A DNA stretch of 64,000 bases from Helopsaltes ochotensis (Eukaryota; Chordata; Aves; Passeriformes; Locustellidae), in the NCBI GenBank assembly GCA_013400155.1, contig VXBM01001585.1, positions 96,375 through 160,374 on the forward strand. Reading direction: 5' to 3'. The position numbers and the translations under genes are program-made. Below are positions 13,378-27,385 of this stretch, one piece after another; positions within the stretch are counted from its first letter, which is position 1; every line of letters begins with the position of its first letter. The notes below the pieces were generated by a model. It ran no database searches. It saw only the letters and a program-made list of their open reading frames with translations, and was not told the origin of the DNA.

Positions 13378-13622
13378 GTGGCTCCAGTAACAGCTAAGCC
13401 CCACAAAAGTGCTTGCTCACTTCACTTCAAAAGATTTATTGAGAATTGAAAGAGAAGTGAGAAAACTCATGAAATAAGAAACAGTTATATAAGCAGAGAA
13501 AAAAAAATAAAAAGCACATGTGAGCAAAATAAGGAATTCATTCACTGCTTTCCATCAGAAGGCCCATGTTTAGCCACCTCCAAAATTGCCATGAAGAAAA
13601 TTAACTCTATCCTGTCCAAAAG
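13378..13622 (-). mobile_element. Decayed ERV LTR, internally deleted
   Basis: Read on the minus strand, the right end begins with a diverged copy of the 5' end of a common avian ERV LTR: about 20 bases of imperfect match, then AGAGTTAATTTTCTTCAT, which matches it exactly. Further into the element come segments matching its other end: a plus-strand "aaggaattcattcactgc" segment, the "agtgagaaaactcatg" segment, and "agctaagccccaca" followed by a "gtgcttgctcactt" motif. The middle of the LTR is missing between the two ends. Family identity is from memory of bird repeat consensus sequences. No ERV coding sequence is present beside it, so this is a remnant of a solo LTR. Confidence 0.72.
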
Positions 13623-16600
13623 GAATATATGCCTTTCAATTTCACCACGACTTAGTGAGAAGGCTGCTACGATCTTGCATTTTGCCTCAGTGTCTCTGTG
13701 CTCCAAGAAGAAAAAGATTCTTGCAGCCTGGGATCAAAAATATTCCTATTTTTAAATGAAGGTTCCTGGAGTACTAGGCTAGTGTCCAAACCCAGCTCAA
13801 CCTTCTTATTGAACCTAGACCATCAAGACCTCTCAAATATTTTGGCATTCCTGATGTAAAAAGAAGTAAATTGTAGTTTATTTTGATTGTTGTAGGTTAA
13901 AATATTTCACTACCTATTTCTTCTCTTGAAAAAAGAAAAAAAGAAAGATAAAATTAAACATGAAAAGAAATGGGATTATCAGAATTGTTCCCATTGCAAT
14001 TTAATATTATATATGTAATTTAATTTCTGAACCTGAGGAAAATTCAAGCTTTTTCCATATTTATACATCAGTGTGGACTCTAGAGTGCATTTGCTGGAGA
14101 GGTTATTCTCTCATAATATTTTTTTCTTTCTGCAGGTAGAAAAATATGTTGAAAAACAAAATAAAATTTAATCTGCAGTAATTCAGATCTGTAAGAGTGT
14201 TTGTCACGTGTTAGCTCAAAAAATGCAGCTTTACAAAATACAAGCAGAAATTCAAATATCTGGCTTTTAAATGAATCTGATTAGATGGACAAATGATATG
14301 AGAAATGTCTAATACCTAGCTGAACTATGTGAGCTCTGTCACAATTCTGCCAGTGTGAACTGAAAAGAGCCATTAATGATCAACCTCATGCAATATTCAC
14401 TGCTGCTACATCAAATGGGTCTGTTTGTTATACTAACATAGTCAGTGCCAAGAACACTGCTGCCTTACAGTTCAGTGAACAATGGTAAATCAGTCAATGA
14501 CTGCCCTCCGGAATTACTGCATCTACCAAAAATCTTTTCAAGCATCAACAGAATCCCAACTTTCCTGGCTTGTCCAGGAGGTGCTGGGGAACAGAGAACT
14601 GTGCAATTTCTGCTTCGTTTTTAACAAGCAATAGAGGAGGCAGGGAAAAGATTTTTTTTTCCTTCTTCTCCTTTGTAACTCACAAAGAAAGACTAGAAAG
14701 AGATCTCTGGAGTTAAAATTTTCAATATTCTTCTTGCTTGATTTTTCCCTTTGGAAAGGTTTAATCAACTATAGAGGTCTTAACCTACTTATGCTAAAGA
14801 ATTCGGTTTATCTCCTTCATAGAAACATGGGTATAAGTCTTACAAATAAAGATACGTGAGGTTTGCGTGGACTTAAAGATGGTTGTGTCTTTAAGATCTG
14901 GTTTGAGCATGGCCAGTTTCAATGTTAAGGTTGGGTACTCCCTTCTGAATGCCGTACCTCCACCATCACTGCCTTTATTTTCTGTGATGGAGTTGTATCA
15001 GTCAAACTATTTATGACAAAACAAATGTTAAAAAAATCCCCCAGACCAACAACTCAAAAACTGTGTGTACAACTAGGAGGAGAGAGTTCTTTTCACTGCA
15101 TGTTTCAAACTGCATTTTATCTCTGTTTACTTATCACTTTGGAGGATGAAAATACTTATGAACGAAGTAATAACAAACTCCTTAGATAAGATATTTAACA
15201 CAGCACTATGCATTCTCTCTCACAATATGTATCTCTGATGTGATGTGTAACCAGCGAAAACCAGAGCTGATAATTTCCTTAAAACCCACTACAAATAAAA
15301 TGTATTCATCTCCCCACCCTGCCATAGTAAGCAATTCTCCTATTTTGTCATAAAGAAGAAAGACTTCAAAAAAGTTACTTTAAAAGGCACTCTTTTGACA
15401 GTCACGTTTTTGAATGATGGTGTGCTATGCTTAAATAAAATTAGTTTCTATATAATAAATTATAACCTTAAAAGTGAAGCAATTCAAAAGGATATTTCTT
15501 ATGAAGTCAATAAAACTATGTATTAAAGTGGATGTGGATGTCTTTTCATTCTGGAATACTAATAAAAGAGTTTTTTGTTAGAAAATACTTTTGCAGTTAA
15601 AATATTTTTTAGATTTCCATTAAAGAAAATATATTTTTCCTTTCATGTATTATTTTTCAAAAAAATCAGGATTCGTTATTTCCCACAGGTTACTGTATTT
15701 TGCATTAATTTTGTGTTCTAATAGCTGTAGGTGGTTGTGTGCATTAAAAACATAAATATTAACATAGCAGCCATCAATGAACTACATCCTCAGATCTATA
15801 GAAGTGGGGACCAGAAACAGAGCTGTTATTCTCACAAATGTGCATCATCAGCACTGGATGTGATCCTGAAAAATATTCAAGTCCATTCTGCCTAGCAAAA
15901 GAAGGCGTACCATTGCCAGTGTTTTGAGTATTGCCACTAATAAATGTTTGAGGGTTGGTTTGTGGTGGTTTTGTTCGTTTGTTTGTTTGGTTTGGTTTGG
16001 TTTGGTTTTTGGTAGGGTTTTTTTGGTGGAAGACCTATGCATTTTAAAAGAAGCTCCTCATCATCTCTAATTTCTAAACTTGTCATTGAAGAGCAGATAA
16101 GCTGCTTGCTGGAATCTAGATATGACCATCTGGGGCTGCTTAGAGTTGTTTAATTAAGTTTACAGAAACAATATTTGATTCTAAACAGTTTTTCATTTGA
16201 AAATAATTTTGGAGGAGAAGAAGGTGGCATCAAACAGAAAGATTAATATGAAAATGAAAAACTGCAAGAAATAAAATCCTAATTACATACTGTCAAGTAC
16301 TCCCAATGCTCTACTATTTTTATATGCATTGTTATTTATGTTTTTGCAACTTAAATGTAAATAAAAATTCAAAACACTCTACGTAAGAAATAGAGGCAAT
16401 AAATATTTCTTTTACACCAACATATATGGCTCTGCGGGACACAAAGCATTTATGGATCAAGTTCATTTCATTCAGCGTACAAGGGCTGTCATATTTTGCT
16501 CCTTGGGAAATACTCTGATGAAGTAACTAGTAGCCCGTTTGAAATTTTGTGACCATTTTAAAGGAAGAATCCTCAGGTTAGAGTATTACGACTTTACCAT

Positions 16601-16780
16601 GTTACCGACATGATTTCTAGAACAAGATGAACATGTCTTAAATAAAACCAGCTGATAATAATTGGACACGATTTTATGTGTGTTTGAGATATCTGTGGTA
16701 ATGTGATTCATATCTGTCCATGTGAGGGCATGTGTGTGTCCAGGTTTTTTTCCCTAGAGGAGCAGCACAATCTGGATTGT
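13623..16780. other. Anonymous AT-rich DNA with one G/T-rich tract
   Basis: No gene is supported. The only distinct feature is a (GTTT)n/(GGTTT)n tract at 15961-16025. Open frames are at most 76 codons and partly low complexity. Confidence 0.65.
15961..16025. repeat. (GTTT)n / (GGTTT)n simple repeat
   Basis: GTTT units grade into GGTTT units, followed by a T-rich end. It lies in unique AT-rich sequence, and no associated retroposon is visible. Confidence 0.85.
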
Positions 16781-17630
16781 AAAGAACCTATGGAGAACAT
16801 TTGGTCCAGTTCCCTGCCCAAAATCAGACCACATCTTAGAATTGGTTGCTCAGTGCCTTATTGAGTTTTGAATGTTTCCAAGTTTGGGGATTCCACAACC
16901 TCTGCAATCAAATTGTCCCGAGGTCTAAACCTCTTTCTAGTGAATTTTTTTCCCTTTCATTGAATCAGAACTTCACTTGAATCCTCTTGTCTTTCTGCCG
17001 AGTTTCTCCAAGTACAGTCTGTCACTGCCTTTTCACAGCTCCAATTAAGTTTTTGAAAAGAATGTTGATATCTTTTAATTTTCTCTTTTCCAAATCCAAT
17101 AAACCTGATCTCCTCAACTTATTCTCGTTTGTTATGTCCTCCAACCCTCTATCCACCTTGGGCATTCTTCTCTGGAACTGGTGCAGTTTCTCAATGTCTT
17201 TATTGCATTGAGAGCCCCAAACTGGATACAGTTCTCTAGATGCTGCTTAGTGAGTACTGAATAAAGGTGGAAAAATATTTCCTTCCAGTCCTTGTGTGTG
17301 CTTGTGGTCCTGCAGTTCAGTATACTATTAACCTCCATCACCAAAAGGCATTGCTCACATGTCAAAAGTGTTGACTGCTATGACTCCCATGTAGTTTTGT
17401 ACAGAGCTGTTTCCTAGTCATTTGGTACCCAAGACTTGTGCCTGGGATGGATTGAGTCCAGTCTTAAGACATTGCATTTGCCTTTACAAAACTTTGTGAT
17501 TCCTGCTAGCTCAATCCTCTAGCTTCTGGCAGCTGCAACCCTCAACTTGTTTTCACTTACAAATTGCTGAGACAACTTCCATCCCATCATGTTGTTGAGA
17601 CACTCTGCCCCCTACATTGATCTTCTATTT
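16781..17630 (-). mobile_element. Old CR1 LINE copy with ORF2 C-terminal remnant
   Basis: This diverged CR1 copy is in minus orientation. The 3' untranslated end is at the left ("tggagaacatttggtccag" resembles the CR1 3' end), and the element is 5'-truncated at the right. On the minus strand, an open frame at 17132-17365 still shows the CR1 ORF2 signature near the end of the reverse transcriptase: LYSVLTKQHLENCIQFGA. Stops and frameshifts break the rest. CR1 is a non-LTR retrotransposon that copies itself by target-primed reverse transcription. This copy is dead. Its divergence is clearly greater than that of the CR1 at 58617-59455, so it is the older insertion. Confidence 0.85.
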
Positions 17631-18293
17631 TGAATAAAAGGGTAAATGCCTTACTTAGACTGAAGAAAATTAAGGCTCTCCTTGTTCTATGAAATAGAAG
17701 CTCAGGTTGGGGGGACAGATCCTCAATGATTTCCTGATGGACAGAAAGGAAGAGGAGTGAAGTCATAAGGACTAGAAAGTCTTATACTAGACTGGTACAA
17801 CTGTACATAACTCTGGGGAAAGCTACCTAAGAATTTGTCCGAAGGAAATCCAGAGAAGAGGTACAAATCTAGGATAAAACTGCTTTAATTACCTAAAAAG
17901 CTTGCAGTGCTATTGTTTTTAAGTTAGCTGTAGACTTCAGCAGTTCAGAGTTTTACCCAGGTGACGGAAAGTATTGAATTTCATAGCAACATTCATTAAT
18001 TGTTCCGGTGAAAATTAGCAGCTGCCTGTCACGTGCAAAAGTCTTTAATAATTTTCTTTCAATTAATTTTAAGAAAGCTCCAAGTAAATTAAAACAGTAA
18101 CAATAAGCTGCATATATTTTTTTATTATTATTTTTAATTTAACCTTTAATCCTGGTATGTATAGAATTTAGGTATTCTAAGTTGTCCAATACATGTGCAT
18201 TCTAGACTTTATACACATTCTTTATACACATTTCTGAAAATGTTTAGAATGTTTGGTTTTATTTTGCTTGAGATTATTTTATTTGGTTTAGGG

Positions 18294-18388
18294 NNNNNNN
18301 NNNNNNNNNNNNNNNNNNNNNNNNNNNNNNNNNNNNNNNNNNNNNNNNNNNNNNNNNNNNNNNNNNNNNNNNNNNNNNNNNNNNNNNN
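18294..18388. other. Assembly gap (95 N)
   Basis: This is a run of 95 undetermined bases. The odd, non-round length suggests an estimated gap size from read pairs. The frame that appears to cross it (18195-18419) is meaningless. Confidence 0.99.
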
Positions 18389-19875
18389 GGAACTGGTTAT
18401 TCTACTACTTATTCTGTAGTGACTGCCTTCCCAATTTTTAATGAATGTGTTTGGATTTTAAGTTTTCAGTCCCGATTCAGTTAGGCTTTTTGGAAGGTCT
18501 GCTACCACCTGCAAAGACAGCCGACTTTCTATGAAATAGCTGGCTGATTTTTATACTGTTCAGTCTTTATATTGCCTAAAAATGCATTGGATTTTGTCCA
18601 ATTGGATTACCACGAGGGAAACTTCTCATTCAATATTAGCATTCTACCGAGATGTTTCTTAAAACAGTATTTTTTTGACAAGATCAGTAACTTCAAAAGA
18701 AAAACATTTGGGGTTTTCCAAGGTTTTTAATATAATTGCAAAAAAAAAAAAAGAATTGCATTTTCATTCTTAACTGAAAAGTAGCACTTTAAAAATAAAT
18801 TTTGTTTGCAATATGAGCTTTACATGAAGTAAAAACTTGGTCAATGAATGATAAATACTACTGGAAACCTTAACTCAGGTGTGCAACCATCTCCTTCTGC
18901 TAAAATTTGTACTCATTGCAGCACAAACCTGAGAAAATTTATTTGCATTTTTTATGGTAATTGAGTACTTTTGCTTAATTCTGTAATATCTGAAAGAAGA
19001 TATATCTCGTGTAAAATAAAAAAATAACTCTGTGATCAATGTTATCATGGTGAATATTTAAAGTAACAATAATTATGGGAAATTTACTTTATAGCAGAAT
19101 TAAAATTAATCCTTTTATCCATATCTAAAGTTGCAGGGGGATAGCAGAATATCATTACATAGATGCTGAGTGCATTAGTGGAAAGACAACATTACTCTTC
19201 AAATTGTTCATGATAGAGTTGCACCAGCAGGCCAACAAATTATTCACCTGTGATATAGCTGCTCAAAGACGAGACAAAAATACATTGCTTTTTTGAGACT
19301 CCATCAGTAAAATCAGAGAAAATAATATTCAAATGAATCTTCTTTTCTGATTCTTCTGTACTCATTATAGCAAAACAAACTTAACCTGATACGTGGTCAG
19401 GAAGACTGAAAATGTGTGGCTGTTACATCTTGTCATGCCTTATTAGCAAATGTTTGCTTTTCTCTGATTCTTTGTCTCATCTACTTTAAATCCTAAGATA
19501 ATGTAAGAATGAACTATGGATAAAATCCCCATTGCCATATGGAAATATTGAGTGCTGAAAGACCTTCTCCAATTTCTTAAAAAGGTAGATACACAGAAGA
19601 CAAGATTAATTGAAATCACTGAGATGCTTTAGTACTTAAAGCTTTCCATGAATGTCACAATTAGACATGGCTTTATCTCCTCCATCTTTATTGTTTTAGA
19701 ATCTCTTCAGGAAAGATATTAGGATGTGTAATTTGGTGTCTCCTTCTTCAGATCTTGCTCTTACTCTGGCAGTGTGATGTTTTCAACAAGTGGTCATGAC
19801 CAAGAGACGAAGAACTTATCTGAAGTAAACAATTAAAAGATTGCTGTTTTTCCTCATCAGATGACACAGACAAGT

Positions 19876-19931
19876 GTTACAGTTACAGTTACAGTTTCTG
19901 TCAGCCATCTCCTGCTGTCAGCTATCTCTTG
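19876..19931. repeat. Two short tandem repeats: (TTACAG)n and 17-bp dimer
   Basis: Three TTACAG-type units end near 19895. Directly after come two tandem 17-bp units (19898-19914 and 19915-19931, consensus CTGTCAGCYATCTCYTG), differing at two positions. This is a local replication-slippage product. Confidence 0.8.
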
Positions 19932-20284
19932 CTGTTTGAGTGGTGAATCATTGCTCTGTGACAGAGAAGAGTTCTTGTGTGCATCACTGAGGGAAGAAGA
20001 AATCATGGCATAATTTTTACATTCATAATTTATACATTTAAAAAACCTTTTAATTTTTATTTAAATGATACATTAAATAGTCATTTATTCTATCTTTCTA
20101 TGTTGCTCACATAGCATGTATGACACTGAAAGCTAAGCTCCATTTCCACACTGTTATCATCTGAGAATTTGGGGTATCAGTTTTGTTTGTTTGAAAGTCA
20201 ATCCGCAGAACCTATTTTCAGCCGTGATATTTACTCCCTCTTCACACCAACATACAACCCTGTAAGCAGGAATATTGCCAAAAC

Positions 20285-20382
20285 TAACAGCTAAGCAAGA
20301 ATACATTTCTAAATGTGAACCAGGAGGTGCTTCAGATAACAGCTAAGCAAGAACCAGCCCAGTGACAAGACAGCACCTCCTG
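20285..20382. repeat. 17-bp direct repeat plus 11-bp inverted repeat
   Basis: TAACAGCTAAGCAAGAA occurs exactly at 20285-20301 and again at 20337-20353. The inverted pair CAGGAGGTGCT (20321-20331) and AGCACCTCCTG (20372-20382) flanks the second copy. This could be the scar of a small templated insertion or of an unrecognised element. Confidence 0.8.
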
Positions 20383-20573
20383 AGTTTCTGCATCTACAGA
20401 AAGGATGATGCTCTCTAACAGTAATAAGGAGCTTAATTAACTTACTTTAAAAAAAGTGCAACCACAGAGGACACATTGGTAGCCTACTAGAAAACTCCGC
20501 TACAGCCTGAAAGAAAACAGAAAAACCACATCTAAATCTTAAAAAATTTGCATTTTTAAAAAATTGCACCCTT

Positions 20574-20601
20574 AAAAAAAGGGTGGGGGGGGGGAGGGTG
20601 G
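20574..20601. repeat. A-run followed by G-run
   Basis: A run of 7 A is followed by a G-rich stretch with a run of 10 G at 20585-20594. This low-complexity DNA lies near a small cluster of A/T homopolymers. Confidence 0.85.
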
Positions 20602-23600
20602 TTACACTATATTGGAATATAGATGATTATATTAATTAGAGCTGATTAGCTGCTGATATTCTAATTATAGTCGTTATGATCATCTTCTAGATACAATACT
20701 GAAAAAGGTGAAAAATATTCAGAGAGAAAAGAGAACTTGTCCTTTTATATTTTTCCTTCACAAACAAATACCACAGGTAAATCCTACTAAAATATTAGCT
20801 CCTTGGGCCAAGAACAACACTTTTCCTAAATGTCTGATTTGGTTCTGGACATGGGAAATCTTAATTCTGTTATATTAAAACAATAAAATACTCACAAACA
20901 GAACATTCACTGACAGATGAATGAGTGAATCTTTCGCAACAAAGCATATTACAGGATTTTACTCCTCAAAACAATAGGTTTGTTCCCCACAGAATATTCA
21001 ATAATGAAGCAGAGTAAATACATTAAATAGTTTGAAATAGGTGTGAAAGTGTAGATTCTGTACACAAATAATCTTACTGATAGTAATGGTGGCAATAATA
21101 TGATTGATTAGTAGTCTAGATATCAGACAAAAGTGAAGTAATTTGAAAATGTGTGTTTTCTTCCATCACATCATCATGATTAGGTAGGATTAATGTTGCT
21201 ATAACATTTATTCACGTATCAATCCTGGAACACATTTAAATTTCCATTCATTTTAACAATAATAAGATGCTGGAATAAAATACAGGAATTCTCTTTATTT
21301 CCAGGAGCCAGAAAAAGACTCATGTTTAAGTAGATGGTCAGTTTTGTAACTGAAAATAATGGAAAATTTGGCTTATTCATGCAGAAACATGCACCTTAAG
21401 TACAGGCAACTAAACTATAAGTAATATCTTGAAAGTGCCCAATACTTCACTGATGTCTCCCATGAAATTTTATTTACTGATGAAGTGGCCTTGTGTATGA
21501 ATTATATCTCTACTAAGTGGCCATTAATCTAAAGATATGAAGTGTTCAAGCAACATCTCAGGAAAATTTTACAGTGAAGGAATTGTGAATAACATCTTAT
21601 TATGTTCTTATTTTCACTTTGTCTATCTTTTTAGCCTAAAAGATTTTTATTAAGAGGTTTTCACTAGCTGGTAAGTAACCTAACCTGGAAGAGATATGAG
21701 GCTATGATATAGTCCTCATAATTTAAGAATATATATTAATAGGTTAGAAGAGATTAAGAAAGCTTCCAATTTATTCAAATATTAAATCTAACATTGATTC
21801 ATAAAGCATGCCCAATAGAAGTCCCTGGTGGCATTTTTTATTCTTTTATATTCAGCATTGAAATCTGTTTATTAAGCTAGATACTTAAAATAAGTGAGCT
21901 GTACTTATCTGTATGATGCCCATTATTTTGAACCCAGAATTGCTCGTGCAACTCTCTAATCTCTGTAATGGTGATTTAAGGTATAAATGCACTGCTAAAA
22001 GATAAGCTGATTTAGCTGCAAATGTACACATCGAAGTCTTAAAATACAATGCACTAGCTCAGTCCTTTAACTCTTTTTCCATTAACACTTCAATGAAAAA
22101 AAAAGAAACAGAATGGTTCATTTATATAACAGTACACCACAATATTTTGCAATCTGCAATATTTTTATTATATATTTTGATATTCAGACTTTGGACAACC
22201 TGAACCATCTAAAATGTTATGCTCTGGGTAAAACGGATGTTTCTGTTGATGCTCATGTGCAGTTTCAGCTTTTATTAACAGAGACACACAACTCCATTTC
22301 TGAAAATCTCATAAATATTGTTATTAAGAGTCCATTCTGTTTCAGTTTTATCTAGCTGTAACTGTTAAGGCAATGTAAGAAGGTAAAAACAAGGACTCAA
22401 AAATATTTTAGAGTAGACCAAATAAGGTCATAACACTGACAAATTAATTAAATTAAAATTTTAAAAACCCCATAATAATACTAATACATTAGGTATATAT
22501 CACAGTTGATAAATTTTGTAATGGCAAACTAGAAATGATTAATTTTCAAATTGCTCTTGGCTATAAATTACATTTAATCCTGATCAAGCACATTAATTTC
22601 TAACTCAGACAAATTCCTCACTATATCAGTTTCACAAAATGAAGAATAAGGTAAATATAGAAGATGGCCAGTGAAGCCAGTGAGAGTTTGCCTGAATGAA
22701 AGGGCAAAAGACTCATTAAAATTTCCACAATTTAGCCATTTTTAAATGAGTTAAAGATTAACCATGCTGATGAAATTTCTCTGCTCAAAACTTGTTGCCA
22801 TGCATTATTTTATAAGAAATCACAGACTTGACTGGCATTTGCTTTTAATTTGACAGTTACAAAGGAGTATCTTAAAATTCCTGCTCAAAACTATTTTCTT
22901 GAATTAGCTTGACCCACGTTTTTTCCTTTGGAAACTTAAAAAGTAGAGATAATTGATTCCAACCAGCAACCCTCTGTTTCACTTATGAGCAATGAGAATG
23001 GACAATAAAATTAAGTAGCTGTCCCAGTTTCCTCAGCTACTAGCTTTGACATTCAGGAGATGTGCAGCTTACAATTTATGTGCAACCTGCTGCTACTGTG
23101 ACCAAGTAATATCACAGTTTAGTGAATAATTCAACATGTTAATTATGTAAACAGGAGTTTAGGAGGAAACAAAGGCATCAAGGTATTTCTTTTTAATCTA
23201 GCAGTTTCCCCATGGTATCTCCACATGTATTATCAATATTTATCATCCTATACATCTTTGCACATTCTCTTCTCAGACAATATTGCTATTATTTGTAATA
23301 CTAAGGCATTATGTCCATATCATTTATATAGAAAATTGGTTTTGCTCATTTCAGTGATTCAATGATACTGTGGTTGAATCTGTATAAAAGATTGTCTACA
23401 TTGAAGGCTTATACTGTGAAGAACTGCAAAATCAGAGAGCTATAGATCCATCTATAAAACTCTTCAGCTTGAGGAATGACACAAAGTGCTCTGACTCTTG
23501 CAAATCGGAATTTTTTTGCTCATTCACTTTATTGTAACTTACGAACAGAATATTAAATGCTTGACCTTCATTAGTGTCTTGTAAGCCTTGGTCTCAAACG

Positions 23601-25521
23601 TTTGCCCTTCTTCAGGATAATTCCCACTTCTGGTTATTTTGTCGGCAGGTATAGTTAACATCTATTTTTCTTCCCATCCCCAATTCTCTTTTAAAAATTG
23701 ATTAACTACTTTCTTTTCTGCTACAGTTTCATTGCTTTGAATTGTGTAAGAAGAAATTTTTGAGGACAATTTTGATAATTTAAAATAGATCATTCATCTA
23801 AAATAATTTTTAACCTACTACATGAATAATAGAATGTTTGTGGGAAGATAAACCTGTCTATACTGTTTTTCATTATTCCTTTGGGCTTCTGGGGCTAACA
23901 TTTGCAAGATGTAAGTAGCAAGATCATGTTTGGAGAGCAGATTTATCTACCATCTGTATTTTTCACTATTTACCTTGCTGGCATTTTTTTTGCCTCAAAT
24001 ATTGCCAATATTAAAACTATTATCTTATTTCAGATGGTGTAAAGTCCTATCTTTTTCTGATTGTACCCTTGCCGTAGGCCACTTAATAATAAGGTGGATG
24101 AAGTTATAGATAGTGGTTAAAAATAGCCGCAGAAAAATCTTATTATAAGTATTTACCTTTCTGATTTCACACAATTACTGTAGCAATCATCTTCTCTATG
24201 ATAGAAAGTCTTTGTAACCAACACATAATTTTTTTTTATACCTTTGTAAAATCTGGAAATAGGTTGTTGCACTAAAATTAGATTAAAAGAGGACTGGATG
24301 ATTCATTGACTGGCTCAAAGCAACTAGGTAGGAAGAGGGGCAGGGAATGTGGCGAACTCTGCAGAGGTGGGATGGCCACTGCTCCACACCCTTTGTAAGT
24401 AAGTGTCTTCTTTTATATGAATAAATTAAAGTTGGCTAAGATAAAGTTGTTTTAAAATTTGCTTAGTACCTTATTCTACCTTAATGTTCTACAGTTTGCA
24501 AATAAAAGTTTGTTATTGAACTTCCTGAGAATTTTTCACCATTCAGTGCCCAGAGAATATCAAATAATCTTTCCCTAAACCAGCTGAGAGGGCCCGGACA
24601 TTACACTGATCTGGATAGATTGTATATACGGTGCTGAAATATGAAGGATATGGTATTTCTGCTGACTGCTCTGTGATATCTCTGCTCTGCAGAGAGTAGT
24701 CCCTTCTTCCTATAAAAAGGAAAAGTAGCTACTGGAGAGCCTTTCTAGCTCAGTGGGGTTTCAGAATATTGCATTAATTGCTTGCTCCAGAACAGCTCAC
24801 ATCTCTGACTTTCTGGCACAACACGAGGGACACAGATGATATCCAGGGAAAGAGCAAGATAAATAGCCCAAAGGTTGAGGGAAGTGAAAATGAGGTTTTG
24901 TAGGTGTTTGGTGGACTGAGTTCCTGACAAAATTCATTGAATGCTGATTAATCATAGCAGTGTTTTGATTACTAAGAGGCTTGGTTGCCATACAGTAATT
25001 GTTTTTTCAAAAACATATAAGGGATACATAACCCTTATTGTACTGAAGTGTCTAACTTTAGAGGCTTCCCTTTTAATTATTTCCCTGGTGTAGGACAGAT
25101 TTCTAAAACACCAGAAATTCTGCTTTCTGTCATATACCCTGAATGCTATTAAATGCACATGGGTCATATGAGACCACTTCAGTGTGTAGGAGGCCTACTT
25201 ACACACGATTTCAGTAAATAAGCAATGTTTTGGGGGGAGTTATACCAGGGGAGGAATATTTAAAATTATAACTGTGACTCATGGCTTCTAATATAGATAA
25301 TATTTTGGTGATGGGAGCTACTGTGTGCATTCAGGAAAAGATGAAAAGACAAGCCAAAACCAATAGCCCAAATTAGTACACCAAAACCCCAAAAGCTGAA
25401 TCCAGTAAGAATTGCATTATTTTTTTCCTAAGAAAGCAATTTTGGAAGTGAGAAGTGAGTAATCTTCAAAAATAAGCAAGGTTTTATTTCCATTGAAAGA
25501 AAAGTCATGAATTTGTGGCCG

Positions 25522-25542
25522 TTTTTTTTTTTTTTTTTTTTT
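25522..25542. repeat. T21 homopolymer
   Basis: This is an uninterrupted run of 21 T. On the minus strand it could be a poly(A) tail, but no processed gene copy is visible on the right-hand side, where its 5' portion would lie. Confidence 0.85.
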
Positions 25543-27314
25543 CCCTTTAATGGAGAGTCCTCTTTCTGACCAGAATATTCAGCCTGTTTCAAAACTCATA
25601 ATGATTTACTGTCACTGTTGGGCACTGAAAAAACACACGGACTCTGTCCACTTTCCAAGGTATGAAAAATGGGCAGTTTTATTTTTGACTCCACTACTAT
25701 TTCCACCCAGACCATGGATTGGAGGAAAATGTTGCCACCCCTCCAATCACACTGGTCAAACCAACTGTTCCTTCCCCCAAGGAAGAATGTAAACATTCTT
25801 CCTCTTTTCATAAACATACTTTCTATTTATAACACTCGTGTGAGAAAGAACAAAGAACTATGAAAAACATCAAGAAACTGTGAACAACATCAGAAAGGCT
25901 GCAAGAATCAGAGCAACAATTTACAGGTTGTTTTCTTGCAGCCTTGATAGCATTGGTTCTCTGCGGTACTTAATGCTGATTAAGCAATTCTCTTGAATCG
26001 CTGCTCAACAGTGAAAGAGGCTAGCACGGCTCCCAGAGGAGAGGTTTAAAAATTTAGGTATAGCATGTCACTGAACAGTTCTTTTCTCTTTATTTGGGCC
26101 ACTCTTCCAAGTGAAAGTCTCCATTTCTGTATGAATGCATGTTTGTACATTTCTCAGTAGACAAGAATGCTTTAGATGATTTTCCACTTGGAGGAAGGCC
26201 CAAGCCTTTATGAATCTCCATATGGAATTGTGCACATGTGTTTGAAAAGGGGACAACTGAATTAGTGTTGTCCTCAATGAATTCCAGGCATGACAATCTA
26301 TCATGGGTGATAGGTATTAAAATGTATTTTCTAACAATGGAAATCAGTTCAGAACTACTGAACACATGTTAGCATTGTTATTTAAAAAGGTTCTGCATGC
26401 CAAAATCAGGCAATGAAGCAGTAACATACATTGTTGAACTATTTTGTAAGAGAAAAGATAAAATGGGGGAAATTTTGTAATTTTGAGCTCCTCTGCATCT
26501 GGTTCCATTGGCTGAACACTGCACTATTGTGTAACATTGGCTGAAACAAAATGTTTTTTCAAAGTATGTGAAAGTGTGTTTAAAATTTCAATGTATAACT
26601 TGAGTAGCTTGGAGGTTTTAGTTATTACACTTGAATATACTCATGGACAGAATGTTAAGTGTAAACCTCTTAACACATTCAAAATTGATTGATTAGGACC
26701 ATAATCTTTAAAGAATGATTTCCACCTTTCGTGACTTTGATAATGTGGACCTATTTTTTCAAGTATGTGAAGCTTTTTCTAATCCTGTACTTGTCAACAA
26801 CTAGTGATGACAGACAATCTATACATGCAAACATCTGTTTCAGGTTATACATGTGCTTGGTAAGAGTAATTGTGCTAGTAATATTTTATAGTATAAGTTG
26901 CTAAAGGTCCCTGTTTCCAACTTTACAGGAAAAAAAAAAAAGCAACTACATGCTTCATATCCTTATTCCTATTGATTTCTATATTAAAAAGAAAACAAAA
27001 AACCAACAAAATGAACAATCAAAACCAAATGCAGAATGCAATAGCACTAACAAGACGTAATCAGTAGTAATAAGAAGATGCTTTCTTTCAGCATCCAATT
27101 TCATTATTCTGTTCTGATCTTTGACTTCAGTACTGCATGTGGTAGGAAAATACTCCCTGCTTATCACAAAAACCATTCTCCATTCACCTTTATTTTGTCA
27201 CATGTGATTGACTTTGGTCCTTTCTTAAATCATGCAATTTTCAAGAAATTTACTACTATCCCCAGCCTTTTATCAACAAAAGAGTGCATTAGTGCATGAT
27301 CTATACTGTGTCTT

Positions 27315-27385
27315 TCAGACTGCTGACAAATATATTGAGAAACACTGGACCAGGCACTGACTCCTGAGGGAAGAGGTCTAACACT
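27315..27385 (-). mobile_element. Possible ancient CR1 trace
   Basis: The segment "aaatatattgagaaacact" followed by "ggaccaggcactgactcctg" resembles the CR1 ORF2 reverse transcriptase region read in antisense (the usual bird form has "...actgacccctggggaacacca"). The flanks are too diverged to extend the match, so this may be coincidence. Confidence 0.35.

Noticed and set aside
18195..18419. Open frame across the 95-N gap
   Set aside because: Most of its length is undetermined sequence, so openness has no meaning.
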